NCBI RefSeq assembly: GCF_001039355.2 | Contig: NW_019773793.1 | Coordinates: 1 to 47,060, forward strand | Length of the DNA: 47,060 nucleotides | DNA from: Lingula anatina | Lineage: Eukaryota > Brachiopoda > Lingulata > Lingulida > Lingulidae | Direction: 5' to 3' | Part shown: positions 46,735 to 47,060 of the stretch, in pieces | Position numbering within the stretch: position 1 is the first letter of the stretch | Layout of the letters: each line of letters begins with the position of its first letter | Made by a program: the position numbers and the translations under genes | The notes under the pieces: model-generated | Told to the model about the DNA's origin: nothing | Databases searched by the model: none | The model's input: the letters and a program-made list of their open reading frames with translations, nothing else

Positions 46735-47060
46735 TATACAGACTTGACATTTAATATGGAATATATCAGTTTCGAGGGTACGCCTAGGTAGAAATGCGTT
46801 CTTTTTTAAAAAAACTCCGATCTCATATAAAATATGTGAATGGAGAAGGGTGAAGTCATGTGTGTCGCTTCCAATTAACTGAGTACCAGGTTTGTTGCGC
46901 TGCTCCATTATGTAATATGCAGTAATTTAATTGGGTAGTGCTCCTTTGGGCAGGTCAAAGCTTGGCTTTGGCTAAGCATGGTTCCGTCCAAAAAGTATCC
47001 ATATGTCGGCGACTTCTGCATAGAAGAATTTGAAATTTTGCATGCAGGTGGTCGGTTTAG
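46735..47060 (+). repeat. Dispersed repeat, copy B (runs off the window)
   Basis: Partner of the repeat at 39939-40585. It lacks the middle 345 bases of that copy and is cut by the window edge. Confidence 0.8.

Overview
This window is nuclear DNA from an animal. It is AT-rich and intron-rich, its genes are split by GT-AG introns, and it carries an L2/CR1-like LINE tail, a Tc1/mariner fragment, MITE-like hairpins and many microsatellites. The extracellular modules (sushi, fibrinogen/neurexin-IV-like, EGF) and the frequent ACATGTA words fit a marine invertebrate such as a lancelet, hemichordate or mollusc. The sequence alone does not decide between these. There is one assembly gap (23545-23887) and two single unknown bases (2360 and 41317). 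No bacterial-style operon, CRISPR array or rRNA was seen, and no tRNA was recognised.

Layout. 1-25017: no convincing gene. This part holds a 1.2 kb nested palindromic repeat (about 1825-2988), simple repeats, a MITE-like element (12893-13149), two foldback hairpins (13287-13436 and 15568-15728), a 5'-truncated LINE fragment (21082-21737) and two weak orphan reading frames. 25018-31488: a complete plus-strand gene of 11 exons with a CRE-like site and TATA box in front and an AATAAA behind. It encodes a secreted protein of 647 residues: signal peptide, sushi/CCP domain, fibrinogen/neurexin-IV-like domain, four EGF domains each on its own 123-nt exon, a 28-nt microexon, and an unrecognised C-terminal domain with ten cysteines. 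Its last intron carries an (AT)n tract and a broken Tc1-like transposon. 31489-35666: duplicated non-coding DNA. One copy is split by a 1.1 kb insertion with terminal inverted repeats.

35667-45567 (minus strand): the 3' part of a second gene, reconstructed from 16 exons that stay in one frame and run off the right side of the window. It encodes a membrane-spanning helix followed by a basic stretch, an unrecognised region probably facing the cytoplasm, and a long hydrophilic tail. The tail comes from tiny exons. Five 33-nt exons, each coding about PPAPGNISAPR, sit in five tandem 249-bp exon-plus-intron units, and three older, diverged units lie upstream. Every cassette exon is frame-neutral, so copy number or exon skipping would change tail length without breaking the reading frame. 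This exon-cassette expansion is the most unusual structure in the window.

The two genes point towards each other (tail to tail) and show no direct functional link. One is probably a secreted adhesion or recognition protein and the other a single-pass membrane protein. All splice structures were inferred by eye from splice motifs, frame continuity and domain patterns. No search or transcript data was available.
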